A DNA stretch of 64,000 nt from Alphaproteobacteria bacterium (GCA_009995045.1 JAACQG010000015.1:43674-107673), one strand, 5' to 3'. Counted from the stretch's first letter, positions 52,583 through 63,027 are shown. The notes: a model not told the origin generated them from the letters alone. Made by a program: numbers and translations.

Positions 52583-54874
52583 ATGGGTTTTAAGCGCACA
52601 CCAGAGGGTCGGGTATTTTTCCAAGGAACAGATACAGCCAATGATGAGTCAGGGCCAAAACTCGGACAAAAGCAGGGACAGCAAAACGCACCCCAACAAA
52701 GAGCGTCCAACCCATCCCCACAAATGCGCTCCCCGCTTACGGGTGAAAAAACCCAAGGGCAGATTGTAACCCTCCTTAAAACGCTCAATGAACGCCTGAA
52801 AGTGACCCAAGCCGATCGTGACCGCATGATGGTCGAGCTGGAAAAACACCGCAACATCATCGAGGATCTTGAAGACAAAGCATCACGCAGCGAAAAACTC
52901 GCGCTCGATCTTGAGCATAAGCTTGAGACACAAAGCAAGAAAGCCAAGGATGATAACAATCAAGTTGCCATCAAAGAATTGGAAGAAACACGCCGCGCTT
53001 TGGCTGAAATGGAACGCAACCAAAGCGCCCATAACAAAGCCATCGTCGACAAAATCACCAAAAGCAGTTCAGGCATAAAAGCTCTGCATAAACGCATCGA
53101 ATCCACCGAAGCCAAGCAAGGCGTGATTGATGAACGCGTAGAAGCCGCCCTGACCGAACAAGCAAAAATCATCCGCAAAGTCGATAAAGCCATCGAAGAC
53201 CGCGCCCGTTTCATGCGCAAAATCGAACGCATCGAAGAAACTGTCATCCAAACCCGCGACGCTTTGAATGCAAAAGCAATGGTCGTGCTAACAGAGCAAG
53301 GCGTGCATGCGAACCAAACCCCATTAGCCGATAGCATCAATGAAGGCATCGCAAAATATTTACCCGATGATCTTGAGTCGCAAATCGAAGAGGCCGCAAG
53401 AAATGCACAGCGCGTAGCAGACATCAAAACCCCCGCCAGAAATACTGCGGGCAACAAAGATGAAAACACAGACAAAGCGATTTGGCAAAACCCGACATTT
53501 TACGGCGCATTAACGGGCGCGCTCGCCTTTATTCTCGCGATCGTGGTGATTGGTGGTTTGGCGCTCAATGATTGGAAACTGCCGTCACAAGGCGCGGATA
53601 ACGACGCCCAAGAAGCAGCCCAAGCAGAAACCTACTACCAAACACCTCAAGCACCGATAATCCCCCAGAGCGCGCAGCCCATCGAAGACATCACATGGTC
53701 AATCGAGGAACAGCCATCACAAGCATCGCAAGCCTCAAATGAGAGCGCAGCAGAGGAAAGCGCGGTTTCAAATGCACCTGATATAACAGCGATAGAAACA
53801 GAAGATGACGACATCGGCACCGTCAATATCAACGACACCGAACAAGTCGCCCGTCTGATCGAAACTGCACCGCAAAAAGTCGCTGAAGCGCTCAACCAGA
53901 TCGAGCCACAAAAACAAGCGCCGCAGCCCGCAATCGAAACACCAGCGCCCGCCGCCCCTGAACAAAAAGTAGAGGCCATTGCGCCCGCTCAAGAATCATA
54001 CGCCTCGCAACAACCCAACGCCGCGCAGGCGAATGTCCTATCCGCACAAGCCAGCCGCGATCCAAACCTGCCCAACGCCATTAAAAAAGTCGAAGACCAA
54101 GCGTTTGAAGGAATCGGAGAAGCGCAACACGACCTCGCCGCAATTTACACCGCTGGCCATGGCGGCGTGAAACAAGATTACAGCCGCGCCGCTTTCTGGT
54201 TCGAAAAAGCCGCCGAAAACGGTGTCGCCAATGCCAGCTATAACCTCGGCGTTCTCCATCATCAGGGCTTAGGCTTTGAACCGGATGTAAGGGCCGCTAT
54301 GGCATGGTATAAAGACGCAGCGAATAAAGGCCACCCCGAGGCACAATATAATCTCGGCATCGCCTATATCGAAGGGATCGGCGTGCCTTATGATCCTGTA
54401 TTGGCGTCAAATTATTTTGAAAAAGCGGCTCTTAATGGCGTTGTCGAAGCCGCTTATAATCTCGGTCTTATCTACGAAAACGGCCTTCTCGGCGCGGCTG
54501 AGCCCGATAGCGCCCTGCGCTGGTACAAAGCCGCCGCAGACCAAGGCAGCCCCGAAGCCAAACAAGCGCTCAACGACCTCGCCGGCAATCTCGGCATCAA
54601 CGCTAACGAGGTGAACCGTATCGCCGATGAGGTTAGCGCCTCTCAACCCGCAAATACCCAATCAAGCGTGATGGCCGCAACATCGAATCTCGGTCTCGTG
54701 GCGCAAATTCAGGAATATCTCATGCGCGCTGGTCTATACCCTGGCCCCGCTGATGGTGTTAGCGGCGCACTTACATCCGATGCAATCCGTGCTTACCAAT
54801 CCAATCATGATATGAATGTGGACGGAGAGGTGTCTCAAAACCTGCTCAGTCATATGCTTTCAAACGCGAATTAG
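52583..54874 (+). CDS. PodJ-like coiled-coil / Sel1 / peptidoglycan-binding protein
   Basis: A 763-residue membrane protein. Residues 60-240 form a cytoplasmic coiled coil (LLKTLNERLKVTQADRDRMM and on). One membrane helix lies at about 306-330 (ALTGALAFILAIVVIGGLAL). A Pro/Ala/Gln-rich periplasmic linker follows. Sel1-type repeats lie at about 506-670 (AQHDLAAIYTAGHGGVKQDY, ASYNLGVLHHQGLG, AQYNLGIAYIEGIG, AAYNLGLIYENGLL). A peptidoglycan-binding domain is at 706-763 (IQEYLMRAGLYPGPADGVSG). This is the domain order of Caulobacter PodJ, a polar organiser of flagellum and pili; orthology is inferred from architecture only. Confidence 0.85.
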   Translation: MGFKRTPEGRVFFQGTDTANDESGPKLGQKQGQQNAPQQRASNPSPQMRSPLTGEKTQGQIVTLLKTLNERLKVTQADRDRMMVELEKHRNIIEDLEDKASRSEKLALDLEHKLETQSKKAKDDNNQVAIKELEETRRALAEMERNQSAHNKAIVDKITKSSSGIKALHKRIESTEAKQGVIDERVEAALTEQAKIIRKVDKAIEDRARFMRKIERIEETVIQTRDALNAKAMVVLTEQGVHANQTPLADSINEGIAKYLPDDLESQIEEAARNAQRVADIKTPARNTAGNKDENTDKAIWQNPTFYGALTGALAFILAIVVIGGLALNDWKLPSQGADNDAQEAAQAETYYQTPQAPIIPQSAQPIEDITWSIEEQPSQASQASNESAAEESAVSNAPDITAIETEDDDIGTVNINDTEQVARLIETAPQKVAEALNQIEPQKQAPQPAIETPAPAAPEQKVEAIAPAQESYASQQPNAAQANVLSAQASRDPNLPNAIKKVEDQAFEGIGEAQHDLAAIYTAGHGGVKQDYSRAAFWFEKAAENGVANASYNLGVLHHQGLGFEPDVRAAMAWYKDAANKGHPEAQYNLGIAYIEGIGVPYDPVLASNYFEKAALNGVVEAAYNLGLIYENGLLGAAEPDSALRWYKAAADQGSPEAKQALNDLAGNLGINANEVNRIADEVSASQPANTQSSVMAATSNLGLVAQIQEYLMRAGLYPGPADGVSGALTSDAIRAYQSNHDMNVDGEVSQNLLSHMLSNAN

Positions 54875-54884
54875 GGGGAGGGCG

Positions 54885-55769
54885 TTAGTAACGCTCAACG
54901 CTCCCCAATGTCGCCGCGCGCACCCACCAATCAGGATTATCATCCTGCAAAGCCTGCGCCGCATCCTGCGCCAGTGCATTGTCAGCAAACAGGCCGAAAC
55001 AACATGAGCCAGAGCCGCTAATCCGCGCCAAATCGCAGCCATCTTGCACCGTTAAAGCCTGTAGGACATTGTCAATCTCGGGCACAAAAGAAATCGCACC
55101 ATCACGCAAATCATTGTTGCAGCGCTTCAACAACATGATCAGGGTTTCATACGTGCCAAAAGATTTTGGCAACGCCACCATCTCACGAAATCGCCCATCA
55201 TAACGCTGGAATACGTCCACCGTACCACATGGCTTGCCCGGATGCACCAACACACATGATAATTCGGGTAGGGCAGGAACGGCTTCAAACACATCCCCAA
55301 CGCCCTTAATCCGCGCAGACATCGCGGCAAAACAAACGGGCACATCCGCGCCCAATGACGCCAGTAAATCCACAACCCGCGCATCATCACGCGCAATATC
55401 CCAGATCGAGCATAACCCCCAAATCACCGCCGCCGCATCCGCTGATCCGCCGCCAATCCCCGCGCCGAGCGGTAAATTCTTGGTCAGGCGCACCGCCACA
55501 TCAGGCATACGATCAAATAGCCGTGCCAAACGCCACGCGGCTTTAACGACCAAATTCCCCGATTGCGGCCCCGCGTCAATATCTCTGCCCTTTAGGGAAT
55601 GCGCAAGCGGCCCATCGATTGTAAATTGAAATTCATCGCTGCGAGTAATCTCGATCTCATCACCGACATCGGCAAACATCACAAGCGAATCAAGCGCATG
55701 ATAGCCATTGCGCAATTTATTCGTCACATGCAGATAGAGGTTAACTTTCGCAGGAGCAAAAACGCGCAT
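54885..55769 (-). CDS. ispE: 4-diphosphocytidyl-2-C-methyl-D-erythritol kinase
   Basis: A 294-residue GHMP kinase of the MEP isoprenoid pathway. AKVNLYLHVTNKLRNGYHAL has the substrate site, LPLGAGIGGGSADAAAV is the ATP loop, and ISGSGSCCFGLF is motif III. Its ATG overlaps the stop of the TPR gene (TAATG), which indicates coupled translation. Confidence 0.96.
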   Translation of the reverse strand: MRVFAPAKVNLYLHVTNKLRNGYHALDSLVMFADVGDEIEITRSDEFQFTIDGPLAHSLKGRDIDAGPQSGNLVVKAAWRLARLFDRMPDVAVRLTKNLPLGAGIGGGSADAAAVIWGLCSIWDIARDDARVVDLLASLGADVPVCFAAMSARIKGVGDVFEAVPALPELSCVLVHPGKPCGTVDVFQRYDGRFREMVALPKSFGTYETLIMLLKRCNNDLRDGAISFVPEIDNVLQALTVQDGCDLARISGSGSCCFGLFADNALAQDAAQALQDDNPDWWVRAATLGSVERY

Positions 55770-57478
55770 TATTGCTCAATCGTCTCTTTGTCCGATGGCG
55801 GCATAACATGTTTTGCATCGGCTTCCTTGCTGACGGGGGTTGGTTGATCCAATCCGTTTTGCATTTTATCGGCAATTTGATCGATCAATGCGGGGTCATC
55901 CGTATGGTTACGCGTGCGCTCCCACTGAAAACGCGCCTCAAGGCGTCGTCCAACCTTCCAATAGGCATCCCCAAGATGGTCATTCACCGTCGGATCATAG
56001 GGAAGCAATTCCACCGCACGTTCCAGATGCGGAACCGCCGCCTCATATTCACCCACACGATACAAAACCCACCCAAGTGAATCCGTGATATACCCGTCTT
56101 GCGGTCTCAGGCGCACAGCCCTTTCAATCATCTTTTTCGATTTTTCAAGATTAAGCCCCTGATCCGCCCATGAATAGCCGAGATAATTCAGCACAAATGG
56201 ATTATCGGGTTGAAATTCAATCGCGGCCAAGAGATCGGCTTCCGCCTTGTCCCATTCGCCCATTTGCTCATATGACATGCCGCGCACGTAATGCAATTGC
56301 CAATAATCCGCAGGAATATCCCCGCCAAGCTTTTTCTCGACCTTATTATAAACCGTAACCGCTTTTTTATAATCTTCATTACGACGATATAGATCACCAA
56401 TCTGAACGAGCGCATCAAGGTTATCGCTGTTATCCACCAATGCCTGTAGCGCGGCCAAAGCGCCGTCAAAATCACCTTGCTCTTCCAACAAATTCGCAGC
56501 CATGCGCCGCGCATCAAAATATTTGGGATGACCCGCGGGAATCGATTTATAAAACGCAATCGCCTCCTCAATGCGGCCATAACGCGTGGCGATATGCCCA
56601 AGCAAAAGCGTAGCATCCATTTTATCAGGATTTAAAAACAATGACAGATGCGCAAAAATCCGCGCGCTTTCATCGCTATAATCCGAGTATAAAACCCGCG
56701 CCATATCGTACATCGCTTCCGATAAGCCTGCCTCCGGGCTATCAACCATGTCAAAGATTTTGATCTCTTCACCATTATCAATGCGTCCAAGGTTTTCGGT
56801 CACTTCGACATTATCTGGCTCAACCATCAAAACTTTAATATAAAGCTCTCTGGCTTTGCCCGTATCGCCAATATGCGCGTAAATCCCCGCAATGCGGGTG
56901 AGATCATCGGTTGATATATCACGCGCATTCAATGATTTTTCAAGCAATTCTTTAACGCTCTCATGCGCTTCCAGATAATCGGAAATCAAAATCGCGTGAT
57001 AAATATGCAGCGCGCTGTTCTTTAACGCATCCGTATCATTCACACCAATCGCTGCCTGTGACCAGCTATTCAAAAGCGGCATGATAAACGCCGACAAGCT
57101 GCCCTCGGGCATCTTTTTTATAATGGACGCGCCAGTCTTATAATCTTTGTTCTTATAAGCTTCCATCGCTTTAAACAAAAGCGCGAGCGCGTTATCAGGC
57201 TCATTTTTTAAAACATCAGATGCTTTTTCAATCGCAAGATCATATTGCCCCGCGCCCATGCCAAGCACCATCGCACGCTTGGTCAGTCCCAAATCATCGG
57301 GCGCATATTTTAAAACGCCATCAACAAAATCCGTCGCCTGCGCCCAATCATGATGGCGTTGTGCAAATCGTGAAGACAGGTAATTGCCCGCTAAAGTCGG
57401 GCGTATTTGCGCGCGAATGCGGTTGCCGTTCTCATCGCTTATAGATTGGCGAACGGTGCTGTATTCCGAGCCATCCAT
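55769..57478 (-). CDS. tetratricopeptide repeat protein
   Basis: A protein of at least 569 residues made of TPR helices throughout (KEPDNALALLFKAMEAYKNK, VEPDNVEVTENLGRIDNG, FQPDNPFVLNYLGYSWADQG, LRPQDGYITDSLGWVLYRVG, LLPYDPTVNDHLGDAYWKVG). The family occurs near ispE in many alphaproteobacteria and is usually secreted. The ATG at 57478 gives no signal peptide and has no ribosome site. Upstream, the same frame is open to the ETF-QO stop and codes for a signal-like stretch (IESIRTFLACLIGICPAP) after AGGAG, but with no ATG, GTG or TTG; an ATT at 57553 is the only placed candidate start. Confidence 0.9.
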   Translation of the reverse strand: MDGSEYSTVRQSISDENGNRIRAQIRPTLAGNYLSSRFAQRHHDWAQATDFVDGVLKYAPDDLGLTKRAMVLGMGAGQYDLAIEKASDVLKNEPDNALALLFKAMEAYKNKDYKTGASIIKKMPEGSLSAFIMPLLNSWSQAAIGVNDTDALKNSALHIYHAILISDYLEAHESVKELLEKSLNARDISTDDLTRIAGIYAHIGDTGKARELYIKVLMVEPDNVEVTENLGRIDNGEEIKIFDMVDSPEAGLSEAMYDMARVLYSDYSDESARIFAHLSLFLNPDKMDATLLLGHIATRYGRIEEAIAFYKSIPAGHPKYFDARRMAANLLEEQGDFDGALAALQALVDNSDNLDALVQIGDLYRRNEDYKKAVTVYNKVEKKLGGDIPADYWQLHYVRGMSYEQMGEWDKAEADLLAAIEFQPDNPFVLNYLGYSWADQGLNLEKSKKMIERAVRLRPQDGYITDSLGWVLYRVGEYEAAVPHLERAVELLPYDPTVNDHLGDAYWKVGRRLEARFQWERTRNHTDDPALIDQIADKMQNGLDQPTPVSKEADAKHVMPPSDKETIEQ

Positions 57479-57568
57479 GCGCGGTGAAGCGCCATCAGGG
57501 GCAGGGCATATGCCGATAAGGCACGCAAGAAATGTTCGTATAGATTCAATAATGACTAGGTACTCCTG

Positions 57569-59209
57569 CTACATGCCTGAATAATTCGGGCCATCACCAC
57601 CTTGTGGTACAACCCAATTAATATTTTGTGACGGATCTTTAATATCACATGTTTTACAATGAACACAGTTTTGTGAGTTGATCTGAAATTTCGGCGAACC
57701 GCTTTCATCAGTTACAAATTCATAAACACCCGCAGGGCAATAACGTTGCGACGGCCCATCATAAACCGCGAGGTTTTTATCAACGGGTACAGACGGGTCA
57801 ATCAATTGAAGATGCACAACCTGATTTTCCGCATGATTGGTGTTGGAAAACGAAACTGATGTCAGGCGATCAAACGTAATCACACCATCAGGTTTCGGAT
57901 ATTCGATCTTTTCACAATCCGCCGCGGGTTTCATCTGCTTATGATCCGCATGATTCTTAAGCGTCCATGGCGCAAGGCCCATCGTAACCGTTTCAAACAC
58001 GGCGTTCATAAGACCGACCCATAACCCCTTATGAAAGCCCGGGCGAATATTGCGCACTTTTTTAAGCTCTTTCCAAACCCATGATTTTTTCATGTTATCG
58101 GCATAGGCATTGCATTCCGTGCCAAACGCGTCGTTATCCTTGAGATGCGCGATAATACTCTCCGCGGCAACCATCCCTGATTTCATCGCCGTGTGATTGC
58201 CCTTAATCTTGGGCGTGTTGAGAAAACCAGCTGTATCGCCAATTAATAGGCCGCCGGGGAAGGTCAGTTTAGGGATGGATTGAAACCCACCCTCAACCAG
58301 AGCGCGCGCGCCATAAGAAATGCGTCGTCCCCCCTCAAGCAAAGGCTTGATGGATGGATGCGTTTTAAAACGCTGCATCTCTTGATAGGGGGACAGATAT
58401 GGATTTTCGTAGTCCAGCCCAACCACATATCCGATCGACACCAGATTATCACCATATTGATAAATCCACGATCCGCCATATGTCTTTTTATCCATCGGCC
58501 AACCAAGCGTGTGAATGATTTTCCCGCTTTGGAAATTCTCGGGTTTAATCTCCCACACTTCTTTAATGCCAAGGCCATAGGTCTGTGGATCGGAGTTTTC
58601 ACGCAAATTATATTTGCCAATCAATTGCTTGGTCAGCGACCCGTGACATCCTTCCGCAAACACGACTTGGCGTGCATGGATTTCCATACCCGGTTCGAAT
58701 GCGTCGGTTTTCTCGCCCGCCGCATTAATACCCATGTCGCCTGTCGCAACGCCGATCACCGCGTCTTTATCATCGTAAAGAATCTCCGCCGCTGCGAATC
58801 CCGGAAAAATCTCAACGCCCAAAGATTCGGCCTGCTCACCCATCCAACGCCCCAATGCGCCGAGTGAAATAATATAATTCCCATGATTTTTCATCTGCGG
58901 AGGGACGGGAAATTTAATCGCGGTTTTCTCGGTTAAAAACAAAAATTGATCCGCGCCCGCAGGTGTATCAAGCGGCACGCCATCCATATTTTTCCAATCA
59001 GGAAACAATTCATAAAACGCCTTCGGATCAAGCACAGCGCCAGATAGCAAATGCGCGCCAACCTCTGATCCCTTCTCCAAAATACAGACATTCACATCGG
59101 GATCGACCTGTTTTAGGCGTATGGCACATGAAAGCCCCGCGGGCCCCGCGCCGATAATCACAACATCATAATCAATAGCATCTCTGTCTGAACGTATAGG
59201 ATCTGGCAT
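57569..59209 (-). CDS. electron transfer flavoprotein-ubiquinone oxidoreductase
   Basis: A 546-residue FAD and 4Fe-4S enzyme that passes electrons from ETF to ubiquinone. The FAD site is [17 protein letters not shown] (residues 17-33), and the Fe-S cysteines are in YCPAGVYEF and [12 protein letters not shown] near the C-terminus. [20 protein letters not shown] and the ubiquinone region [18 protein letters not shown] are conserved. First gene of the operon ETF-QO > TPR > ispE; partner of the acyl-CoA dehydrogenase at 40391. Confidence 0.96.
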   Translation of the reverse strand: MPDPIRSDRDAIDYDVVIIGAGPAGLSCAIRLKQVDPDVNVCILEKGSEVGAHLLSGAVLDPKAFYELFPDWKNMDGVPLDTPAGADQFLFLTEKTAIKFPVPPQMKNHGNYIISLGALGRWMGEQAESLGVEIFPGFAAAEILYDDKDAVIGVATGDMGINAAGEKTDAFEPGMEIHARQVVFAEGCHGSLTKQLIGKYNLRENSDPQTYGLGIKEVWEIKPENFQSGKIIHTLGWPMDKKTYGGSWIYQYGDNLVSIGYVVGLDYENPYLSPYQEMQRFKTHPSIKPLLEGGRRISYGARALVEGGFQSIPKLTFPGGLLIGDTAGFLNTPKIKGNHTAMKSGMVAAESIIAHLKDNDAFGTECNAYADNMKKSWVWKELKKVRNIRPGFHKGLWVGLMNAVFETVTMGLAPWTLKNHADHKQMKPAADCEKIEYPKPDGVITFDRLTSVSFSNTNHAENQVVHLQLIDPSVPVDKNLAVYDGPSQRYCPAGVYEFVTDESGSPKFQINSQNCVHCKTCDIKDPSQNINWVVPQGGDGPNYSGM

Positions 59210-59275
59210 TTTAATCTTTCTTCTTAATCATAATCTCTTATTATACAGATAAATGAGATAGTTTTTAGTGAAAAT

Positions 59276-60145
59276 ATGGCCACAGCAGAACAAAAGGCAG
59301 AATACATCGCGGCAAAAGCAGCGCTTGAATTTTACATCGATCACGGTGTTGATATTGCCGTCAATGATGATGTGATCGATAAAACCGCGCTCACCCCCAT
59401 TCAAAGCCCCCCGCCAGAGCAAACGTCCAATAAAACAAAAAGCTCCAGCATCGTTCAGGCCGCCGCTGCTCCTGCGCCGCTTCTCGGTAAAACAGATGCC
59501 CATGCCAAAGCGGTAGAATTCGCAAAAGCCGCCAAAACGCTGGACGAGCTCAAAGAAGCCATCGCGCAATTTGACGGCATCGGCTTGAAAAAAACCGCAA
59601 CCAATCTGGTCTTTTCAAGCGGCAATCAAGCCGCCAAAATCATGCTGATCGGTGAAGCCCCCGGCGCCGACGAAGACCGCGTAGGACAAGCATTCATGGG
59701 CGCGGCTGGCGATCTCTTAAACAAAATCCTCGCCTGCATTGATATCGACCGCGCAGATGAAGACCCGCTAAAATCTGTCTATATATCAAATATCCTCAAC
59801 TGGCGACCACCGGGCAACCGCACGCCAACCCCCGCCGAAATCGCCGTCAGCCTGCCGTTCATTGAACGCCATATTCAACTGGCCAAGCCTCAGCTTATTA
59901 TCCTATGCGGCGGTGTTCCCGCTAAATCGCTTCTCGGCAGCGGCGATAGCATCTCACGCCTGCGCAAGAAATGGCATGATTACACCCCGCAAACTGCAGA
60001 ACTCTCAGATGGTGCAAAACCAATCCCCGCCATCGCGACCTATCACCCGTCTTATCTCCTGCAAACCCCTGCCCAAAAACGTGCAGTATGGCAGGACATG
60101 TTGATGTTAAACACCAAGCGTAAAGACTTGAATCTATTGCCATAA
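59276..60145 (+). CDS. uracil-DNA glycosylase, family 4-like, lacking Fe-S cysteines
   Basis: A 289-residue protein. The catalytic core is at residues about 98-280: GEAPGADEDRVGQAFMGAAG (motif A), YISNILNWRPPGNRTPTP, and HPSYLLQTPAQKR (motif B). N-terminal 90 residues are a linker with Pro/Ala-rich sequence, common in alphaproteobacterial versions. Family 4 enzymes hold a 4Fe-4S cluster through four cysteines, but this protein has only two Cys in all (ACID, ILCGG), and the usual Cys before LKKTATN is Ile-Gly. It likely removes uracil from DNA without the cluster, or is altered. Divergent from the ETF-QO gene. Confidence 0.85.
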   Translation: MATAEQKAEYIAAKAALEFYIDHGVDIAVNDDVIDKTALTPIQSPPPEQTSNKTKSSSIVQAAAAPAPLLGKTDAHAKAVEFAKAAKTLDELKEAIAQFDGIGLKKTATNLVFSSGNQAAKIMLIGEAPGADEDRVGQAFMGAAGDLLNKILACIDIDRADEDPLKSVYISNILNWRPPGNRTPTPAEIAVSLPFIERHIQLAKPQLIILCGGVPAKSLLGSGDSISRLRKKWHDYTPQTAELSDGAKPIPAIATYHPSYLLQTPAQKRAVWQDMLMLNTKRKDLNLLP

Positions 60146-60207
60146 ACGCTGTGGTGTTTCATTTATATATAGACAAATTGCCGCAATCTCATATAAAATA
60201 AAGCATC

Positions 60208-62274
60208 ATGATAAACAGGAAAACCCGATCATTGAGGCGCATAGGCCTATGCGCCGCCACAGCAGCGCTCGTAATGGCGGCCTATCCTGTTATTGCGGAT
60301 GAGGCAGGTCAAAGCGAAGACGCGCAAAAGAGTGAGACAGACGCGGGCTTTTTCGATTTCAGCAAAACATTAAATGGCATCATGAAGCCAAGCACAGATA
60401 GCGCCAAACAAACACAGACCATCATCACACCCGCCAAAAAGCCACAAGGGATTGTCGATCAAGTAGAAGCAATCAACGCGGCAAAAGCCAAAAGCCAAAA
60501 GCCGAAAAACGCACCGCCAACCCCGCTCAAAAAACCATCATTCGACAACAGGGCTGCCCCGCCTACAGATACCGCGCAATCGGATACGCCCCAACCGCGC
60601 GCAGGCAAACAAAACCACCTGTCAGAAATTAGCCGAAAAAACACCGATCTCTATAAACAGATATTCACCCTGCAGGAAAAAGGCGAGATCGACAGCGCCA
60701 ATGCATTAATCAACCAACTCACTGATACCCGCTTATACGGCTACGTCCTCCAACAGCGTTACCTCCATCCGACGGCATATCAATCAAGCTTTGCAGAGCT
60801 TCAAGAATGGCTCGAAAAATATGGTGATCATCCCGGCGCAAAACGCATTTATGCCTTAGCAGAGCGTAAACGCCCCGCCGGAAACAACACGCGCCTGCAA
60901 GATCCGCAGACAAAAATTCAAATTACACGCCGCGTTGAACCCACCATGGTCGTAGCAAAGCGCTACGCCTCAGCCCGCAACCGCTCAAGCGCCGAAGCGC
61001 AAAACGTGCGCGCCCTTCAAAAATCAATCTCCGCCAAAACAAGAAGCGGCCAAATGAACGCAGCGCTGAGCGAACTAAAAGGCACCACTCTATTGGATGA
61101 CATTGAATATGATATCCTCAATGCCCGCATCGCCGCCGCTTACCTATATTCAGGAAACACAACCAAAGCTTTCGCCCTTGCCTCAAAAAGCGCGGCGCGA
61201 TCGGGTCTCCATGTGCCGCTGGCAAGCTGGGTCGCGGGGCTGGTCTCATGGAAACGAGGCAAATACACACAAGCCGCCAGCTATTTCGAAACCGTTGGTC
61301 GCTCGAATTATGCTTCTGGCTGGAAACGCTCTGCGGGAGCGTATTGGGCGGCGCGATCCCATATGCGACGCGGCGATATAAAATCAGTCAGCACATGGCT
61401 GCGCCGTGGTGCGCAAAATCCACGTACTTTCTATGGCCTGATCTCCACCCGCGCATTGGGTGAGGATTTTGATTTCAACTGGAAAATGCCGACCTTCACC
61501 AATGACAATCACAAAACCCTGTCATCCGACCCGCGCGGCGCACGCGCCATAGCCTTGGCAAAAATCGGCGACATCACAAAAGCACAAGCCGAATTGCTCC
61601 GCGTTGACCCAAAGCAAAACGAAGCCATGCATAACGCGCTCTTATCCTTTTCCGGCTATGCACGTTTGCCGGGTGTATCCATGCGCCTCGGCGCGCGTCC
61701 CGCCAACGCGGATAAAGAGCTATATCATGATGGCGCGTTATATCCCATCGGCCCATGGGAGCCGAAAGACGGCTTCACGGTGAACGCCGCGCTGGTCAAT
61801 GCCATCATCCGCCAAGAATCGCGCTTTAACCCCGAAGCTGAAAGTCCGTCAGGGGCAAAAGGCCTGATGCAGTTGATGCCCGCCACCGCAAAATCAGTGG
61901 CAGATAGCGCAGATCCAGATATGGAAGATCCCGCCATCAACCTTCAACTGGGGCAAAGATATTTATCACAGCTTCTGCAATCGTCGCGCGTTGATAACAA
62001 TCTATTATCGCTGCTCATTGCATATAATGCGGGGCCGGGGAACCTGTCCAAATGGAAGCGTCGCTGGTCAAAAGTCAAAGACCCGCTTTTGTTTATCGAA
62101 CTGATGCCATCAGGGGAAACACGAAGCTATGTTGAGCATGTCTTGTCGAATTACTGGATATACCGCATGCGTGAAAAACAACCCACGCCAACCCTCGACG
62201 CAGTCGTTGCGGGTGCGCCCGTTAAATATGCGAGCAATGGCAGCGGCGGCATCGACACCGCGTCTTTAAAGTAA
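60208..62274 (+). CDS. soluble lytic murein transglycosylase
   Basis: A 688-residue periplasmic enzyme. Signal peptide MINRKTRSLRRIGLCAATAA, cleaved near VIA-DE. After a Pro/Lys-rich linker comes a helical superfamily-U-type ring (residues 140-480). The catalytic SLT domain has Glu537 (IIRQESRFNPEAES, SGAKGLMQLMPATA) and LIAYNAGPGNLSKWKRRW. This is the Slt70 family architecture. The 3' end overlaps the convergent gene at 62266 by 9 bp. Confidence 0.93.
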   Translation: MINRKTRSLRRIGLCAATAALVMAAYPVIADEAGQSEDAQKSETDAGFFDFSKTLNGIMKPSTDSAKQTQTIITPAKKPQGIVDQVEAINAAKAKSQKPKNAPPTPLKKPSFDNRAAPPTDTAQSDTPQPRAGKQNHLSEISRKNTDLYKQIFTLQEKGEIDSANALINQLTDTRLYGYVLQQRYLHPTAYQSSFAELQEWLEKYGDHPGAKRIYALAERKRPAGNNTRLQDPQTKIQITRRVEPTMVVAKRYASARNRSSAEAQNVRALQKSISAKTRSGQMNAALSELKGTTLLDDIEYDILNARIAAAYLYSGNTTKAFALASKSAARSGLHVPLASWVAGLVSWKRGKYTQAASYFETVGRSNYASGWKRSAGAYWAARSHMRRGDIKSVSTWLRRGAQNPRTFYGLISTRALGEDFDFNWKMPTFTNDNHKTLSSDPRGARAIALAKIGDITKAQAELLRVDPKQNEAMHNALLSFSGYARLPGVSMRLGARPANADKELYHDGALYPIGPWEPKDGFTVNAALVNAIIRQESRFNPEAESPSGAKGLMQLMPATAKSVADSADPDMEDPAINLQLGQRYLSQLLQSSRVDNNLLSLLIAYNAGPGNLSKWKRRWSKVKDPLLFIELMPSGETRSYVEHVLSNYWIYRMREKQPTPTLDAVVAGAPVKYASNGSGGIDTASLK

Positions 62275-63027
62275 AGCCTTCACATCCTCAAACAATGACG
62301 CATCACCACACGCCACAACAGTGCTGGTCCCGCTATCAATCGTAAGGGCTTGCCCTTTAAAATCACAGATACAGCCCCCCGCGCCATCAATCACAGGCAC
62401 AAGCGCGAGATAATCATAAGGCTGCATCCCTGCTTCCAAAATCACATCGACAAACCCATTGGCCATCAAACCATATTGGTAACAATCACCGCCCCAGAAA
62501 AACTTACTCTCGTTGAAATTTTTATAAACATGGCCATGCGTGTTGGATTTGCTATCAAACATCGCGGGCGTGGTGCTGCCGATCCGCGCTGTATCCAATG
62601 ACCCGCAAATCGCGGTCGTCACTGACGCACCGTTAAATGTCGTCCCGCTCGCGCTTCCAACCCAACGCTCATTCAAAATCGCCTGATCAATCACCCCCAA
62701 AATCGGCACACCATCTTTACAAAGCGCAATCAGAGTCCCGAAAGTCGGTCGGCCAATGACAAAACTCTTCGTCCCGTCAATCGGATCAAGCACCCACGTA
62801 TAGCCGCTCGAACCCTCTTTAATGCCAAACTCTTCCCCGTAAATCCCGTCATCGGGACGTTCCGCATCCAAAATTTCACGCATCCGTTTTTCAACATTGC
62901 GATCGGCAATTGTCACGGGGCTGTCATCGCCCTTGGTTTCCACATCAAACGGGGTGCGAAAATATTTCCGCACAATTTCACCCGCTTCATCGGCCAACCT
63001 ATTGGCAATCGCTATAAATTCCTGCAT
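62266..63027 (-). CDS. hisN: histidinol-phosphatase, inositol monophosphatase fold
   Basis: A 253-residue enzyme. The metal motifs are YGEEFG, DPIDGTKSF and the late YDYLALVPVI region, a combination typical of HisN-type phosphatases (histidine biosynthesis) rather than of CysQ (47545) or SuhB. Start at 63027 (MQEFIAIANRLADEAG) with AAGGATG upstream; the longer frame to 63183 would cross the alaS leader. Specific substrate is inferred from the motif style. Confidence 0.82.
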   Translation of the reverse strand: MQEFIAIANRLADEAGEIVRKYFRTPFDVETKGDDSPVTIADRNVEKRMREILDAERPDDGIYGEEFGIKEGSSGYTWVLDPIDGTKSFVIGRPTFGTLIALCKDGVPILGVIDQAILNERWVGSASGTTFNGASVTTAICGSLDTARIGSTTPAMFDSKSNTHGHVYKNFNESKFFWGGDCYQYGLMANGFVDVILEAGMQPYDYLALVPVIDGAGGCICDFKGQALTIDSGTSTVVACGDASLFEDVKALL

